The notes under the pieces were generated by a model. The model ran no database searches. It was not told the origin of the DNA and worked only from the letters and a program-made list of their open reading frames with translations. This document shows positions 61,947-64,000 of a DNA stretch of 64,000 nucleotides, in pieces. How positions within the stretch are numbered: the first letter of the stretch is position 1; the number at the start of each line of letters is the position of its first letter. Source of the DNA: a virus; the IMG/VR virus record IMGVR_UViG_3300033145_001746, positions 32,286-96,285 of that record; one strand, given 5' to 3'. A program made the translations under genes and the position numbers.

Positions 61947-62689
61947 TCTCCCTCCTTGAAACCAAATGGAATCTGTTTCCACTTATTCTTTTTCGCTTCC
62001 TTCCAAAGAACATAGTCAGATTTCGCTGACGCCGCTGATCGTATGGCTTCTGAGGCGAAATAGTCCTGTGCTGTCTTACCATTCTTTACCATCATTAAGT
62101 ATTCTTTATGACGGGACAGGCAGTATTTGAAATACTCAAACTTGTTCCTGTGAAGATCAGTGGGTCCATGAAGTATAACTCCATTACGATGCTTGGGGGA
62201 ATAATATCCAGCATTATTCTCCCAGTCATAATGGCTATACTTATCCTGCTTGGTTAAGTCGGCCATCATAGTGTCTCGTTTAACTTTAGCTAGAATTGAA
62301 GCCGCTCCTACTTGCCAGAACTTAGCATCAGCTTTAATGACAGCTTCTTGCGGTATGTCTAGGTCTGGGATCTCGAATTTACCATCTACTATAACTTTCG
62401 AAACTTGAACACCATTAGCAACAAGTTCTTCTACCGCACGCTTCATCGCCTCATACTTGCTCCAATGAATATTGATTTCCTCTATTCTCTCTACAGATGA
62501 TGTTGCGAAAGCATGAGGCAATATTCTTGAGAGTGTAGGGAAAAGAGAATTTCTTTTCTTTTTGCTTAGCTGCTTGGAATCATTAACACCTTCTATTTTG
62601 TTCTGACCCTTTTCCACGGCAACCGCACATACTAGGACTGGTCCTGCTATGGACGCACAACCTACTTCGTCAACATATACTTTACTCAT
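61943..62689 (-). CDS. rnhB: Ribonuclease HII
   Basis: The family start motif reads YVDEVGCASIAGPVLVCAVA (D7, E8; host consensus DEAGRGPLAGPV). The later motifs are KVIVDGKF, IKADAKFWQVGAASILAKVKRD, and YSPKHRNGVILHGPTDLHR. The length of 248 residues is normal. It removes RNA primers or single ribonucleotides from DNA. It overlaps the GIY-YIG gene by 8 nt and the next small gene by 4 nt. Confidence 0.92.
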   Translation of the reverse strand: MSKVYVDEVGCASIAGPVLVCAVAVEKGQNKIEGVNDSKQLSKKKRNSLFPTLSRILPHAFATSSVERIEEINIHWSKYEAMKRAVEELVANGVQVSKVIVDGKFEIPDLDIPQEAVIKADAKFWQVGAASILAKVKRDTMMADLTKQDKYSHYDWENNAGYYSPKHRNGVILHGPTDLHRNKFEYFKYCLSRHKEYLMMVKNGKTAQDYFASEAIRSAASAKSDYVLWKEAKKNKWKQIPFGFKEGE

Positions 62690-63302
62690 CTAAAAATTCT
62701 CCTATCTTCTCTATAATTTTATCTTTACTAGACGCATCTCCGAGCATATTGTCTGCCCACGGTCTTCCGGCATGTAAAACATCCCAATCTGGCTTCGCTT
62801 GATAAAATCGAGTTCTCCCTACATGATGGTTTCCAAACCCATCTATAACACAGTTCCAAAGAGGCTTATGTTGTCTGATAAGTGCTGCCTCCACTGAGGA
62901 AACCAAATCACCATCTAGAATCATGTACTGATATTTAAAATCATTGGGATCTAAATTTTGTGCTTGTGCTATACTATTAGCATGTTCCTTAATTCGTTTC
63001 CATAAGTTGTAAGATTCTTTGGTTGACTTCCTTCCCTTTCGCCACCCGCTGGGCACAGCTTTGCCCACATACATAGGTTTCGTAGAAAAATCTATGTCAT
63101 GCTTTTTCTCTAAGTTTTTATACAATTCCAATTCGCCTATGTAGTAGAGAACATAGACTCCACAGCCTGAAAACTTGGATCTAATTGGTAAAGAATAGGT
63201 GGGGCTTTTCTCCAAAAAGCTGATAGCTTTTCCTACAACTTTTTGGAATTTGTTAGAAGGAAATCTGTGAGAATCTCTTTTAAAAAAAGAGAATAGACTC
63301 AT
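62682..63302 (-). CDS. Eco29kI-like GIY-YIG restriction-type endonuclease
   Basis: The GIY-YIG nuclease pattern of the Eco29kI family is seen in order: CGVYVLYYIGE, PMYVGKAVPSGWRKG, LWKRIKEHANSIAQAQNLDP (Arg, His), SSVEAALIRQHKPLWN (Glu, Asn), IDGFGNHHVGR, and DWDVLHAGRPWA. The length is 206 residues, near Eco29kI (about 214), a type II enzyme for CCGCGG. No DNA methyltransferase is in the window. It may cut host or rival phage DNA, or act as a homing enzyme. The target sequence is not known. Confidence 0.85.
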   Translation of the reverse strand: MSLFSFFKRDSHRFPSNKFQKVVGKAISFLEKSPTYSLPIRSKFSGCGVYVLYYIGELELYKNLEKKHDIDFSTKPMYVGKAVPSGWRKGRKSTKESYNLWKRIKEHANSIAQAQNLDPNDFKYQYMILDGDLVSSVEAALIRQHKPLWNCVIDGFGNHHVGRTRFYQAKPDWDVLHAGRPWADNMLGDASSKDKIIEKIGEFLDE

Positions 63303-63323
63303 TTACACCTCTATCGGTATTTC

Positions 63324-63539
63324 TTAGACTCCGCAGGCAGGCGTTTCTCTGCCTCTATTATCATACGGTCCTCTCGGATCTCGTGATCCTCCAGAAAATG
63401 TGAAGTCAAATTCTAGCTTCCCTTCTTCTAGAAGGCGCAAGAACTTTTCCCAGTTTTCATCAATAACATCAGCCGCTTCGTGATTTCCTTCTTCATCGAG
63501 TCGATCTGCGAAAGCGACCAGTAAATGTCGATTTTTCAT
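63324..63539 (-). CDS. Small hypothetical protein with the LD-G-A-ID motif (71 aa)
   Basis: I use ATG 63539, which has GGAGG 8 nt upstream, rather than the GTG at 63554 inside that site. It begins MKNRHLLVAFADRLDEEGNH then EAADVIDENWEKF, the same short helical motif as in the structural-region proteins 60 kb away. The C-terminus is Gly/Arg-rich (GSRDPRGPYDNRG). No family was recognised. Confidence 0.55.
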   Translation of the reverse strand: MKNRHLLVAFADRLDEEGNHEAADVIDENWEKFLRLLEEGKLEFDFTFSGGSRDPRGPYDNRGRETPACGV

Positions 63540-63580
63540 AATGTATTCCTCCACTTATATCCATAATTATTAATAGTAAT

Positions 63581-63640
63581 GCCTCCCGCCCCAATTGGTC
63601 AAGCTACAGCACTTAGGAGGTACTATTTGGGGCGGGAGGC
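63581..63640. terminator. Strong 14-bp GC-rich hairpin between genes
   Basis: Perfect arms GCCTCCCGCCCCAA and TTGGGGCGGGAGGC enclose a 32-nt loop. No clear U-run follows on either strand, so it may be a weak terminator or an mRNA-protecting stem. It separates the decayed HNH gene from the 71-aa gene. Confidence 0.45.
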
Positions 63641-63647
63641 AAAGCGT

Positions 63648-64000
63648 TCACATAAATTTTTTCATATATTCCTTAAACTCTTCTTTGTTGTATTTATCAC
63701 TCTTAATTAAATTTTCTTCTTTTTTAAGCCATTGATGGTTTTCTGGAGCAAAAGCGACTTCTATATGTTTGGGATTTGTAAGATTAAAGACATACTGGAA
63801 TAATATGATCTATATGGTAATCTTTAAATCGTCCAAGACATACTCCAATATAATTAGAAATTTTTTGATAATCTATATTATTGATAGATTTTATCTTTAA
63901 ACTCTTTATAATTTGTAAATTCTTCTGAAATAGATTTCAAAACATCTTCTTTCAGAAAACCCATTTTCCAGCGATAATACGCTAATTCATCTTCTTTAGA
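63648..64000 (-). pseudogene. Decayed HNH homing endonuclease (partial at right edge)
   Basis: Pieces of the HNH family appear in three frames. SKEDELAYYRWKMGF through KEFKDKI runs into a stop. A second frame has NNIDYQKISNYIGVCLGRF and DYHIDHIIP before a stop. A third has FNLTNPKHIEVAFAPENHQW to TGA at 63648. At least two frameshifts are needed to connect them. The gene enters from beyond 64000, so the N-terminal knuckles are not visible. Confidence 0.8.

Noticed and set aside
1-64000. Alternative genetic code
   Set aside because: TAA, TAG and TGA all end recognisable genes at expected lengths and Trp is encoded by TGG, so the standard bacterial code fits.
1-64000. tRNA genes near the CCA enzyme or in gaps
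   Set aside because: I looked through the gene-free gaps (such as 19775-20010, 27169-27285, 56231-56351, 63555-63647) and saw no cloverleaf pattern; a covariance-model search would be decisive.

Overview
The window is a stretch of a large, AT-rich bacteriophage genome (jumbo or huge-phage type). Evidence is a terminase large subunit next to a portal protein, tail-fibre-like proteins, and a phage-encoded replication set that uses bacterial-type enzymes: a PHP-containing DNA polymerase III alpha (DnaE), GyrB, a DnaG-like primase, a RecA-like recombinase, SbcC/SbcD, a RuvC-like resolvase, RNase HII and an SSB with an acidic tail. Every convincing gene is on the minus strand, so transcription runs from 64000 toward 1. 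TAA, TAG and TGA all act as stops. No tRNA, rRNA or CRISPR array was seen. The host cannot be named from this sequence.

Layout in the direction of transcription. 64000-57081: a decayed HNH gene, a small protein, an Eco29kI-type GIY-YIG nuclease, RNase HII, two small proteins, a 54-residue YacG-like gyrase-inhibitor homologue, a homing endonuclease, and gyrB interrupted by an intein. 57070-53004: a broken HNH gene, a repeat-containing fibre protein, a cysteine desulfurase, a lipoprotein and an HExxH protein. 52926-44548: basic and coiled-coil proteins, a soluble FtsK-type ATPase, the zinc-binding half of a DnaG primase, SbcD, SbcC, a dNMP kinase and a small protein. 44530-36373: a virion-like protein, two HNH genes, a Cas4/RecB-type nuclease, a sigma-70-like factor, a Cys-rich protein, a full-length trigger-factor homologue and small proteins. 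36372-20055: dnaE with two inteins, recombination accessory genes, SSB, RuvC-like, DnaJ, RecA-like, the TOPRIM half of the primase, an HTH protein and early-type small genes, ending in a clear intrinsic terminator. 19774-1: virion morphogenesis genes, a CCA-adding enzyme, TerL, and a portal gene with two inteins that runs off the left edge.

The dominant feature is the load of homing elements: five inteins (two in portal, two in DnaE, one in GyrB) plus about fourteen free-standing homing-endonuclease genes or remnants (LAGLIDADG, zinc-knuckle HNH, repeat-HNH, and zinc-ribbon or DUF723-like plus Vsr-like). Together they make up about 17 kb, roughly a quarter of the window. Nearly all the free-standing genes begin exactly at the stop codon of the preceding gene.

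Points most worth following: a YacG homologue separated from phage gyrB only by a homing endonuclease; a DnaG primase split into zinc-binding and TOPRIM proteins about 27 kb apart; a phage trigger factor keeping the ribosome-docking signature; a phage cysteine desulfurase; an Eco29kI-like restriction-type nuclease with no methylase in view; and a recurring short helical motif (A..LD..G....A..ID) in several structural-region proteins.
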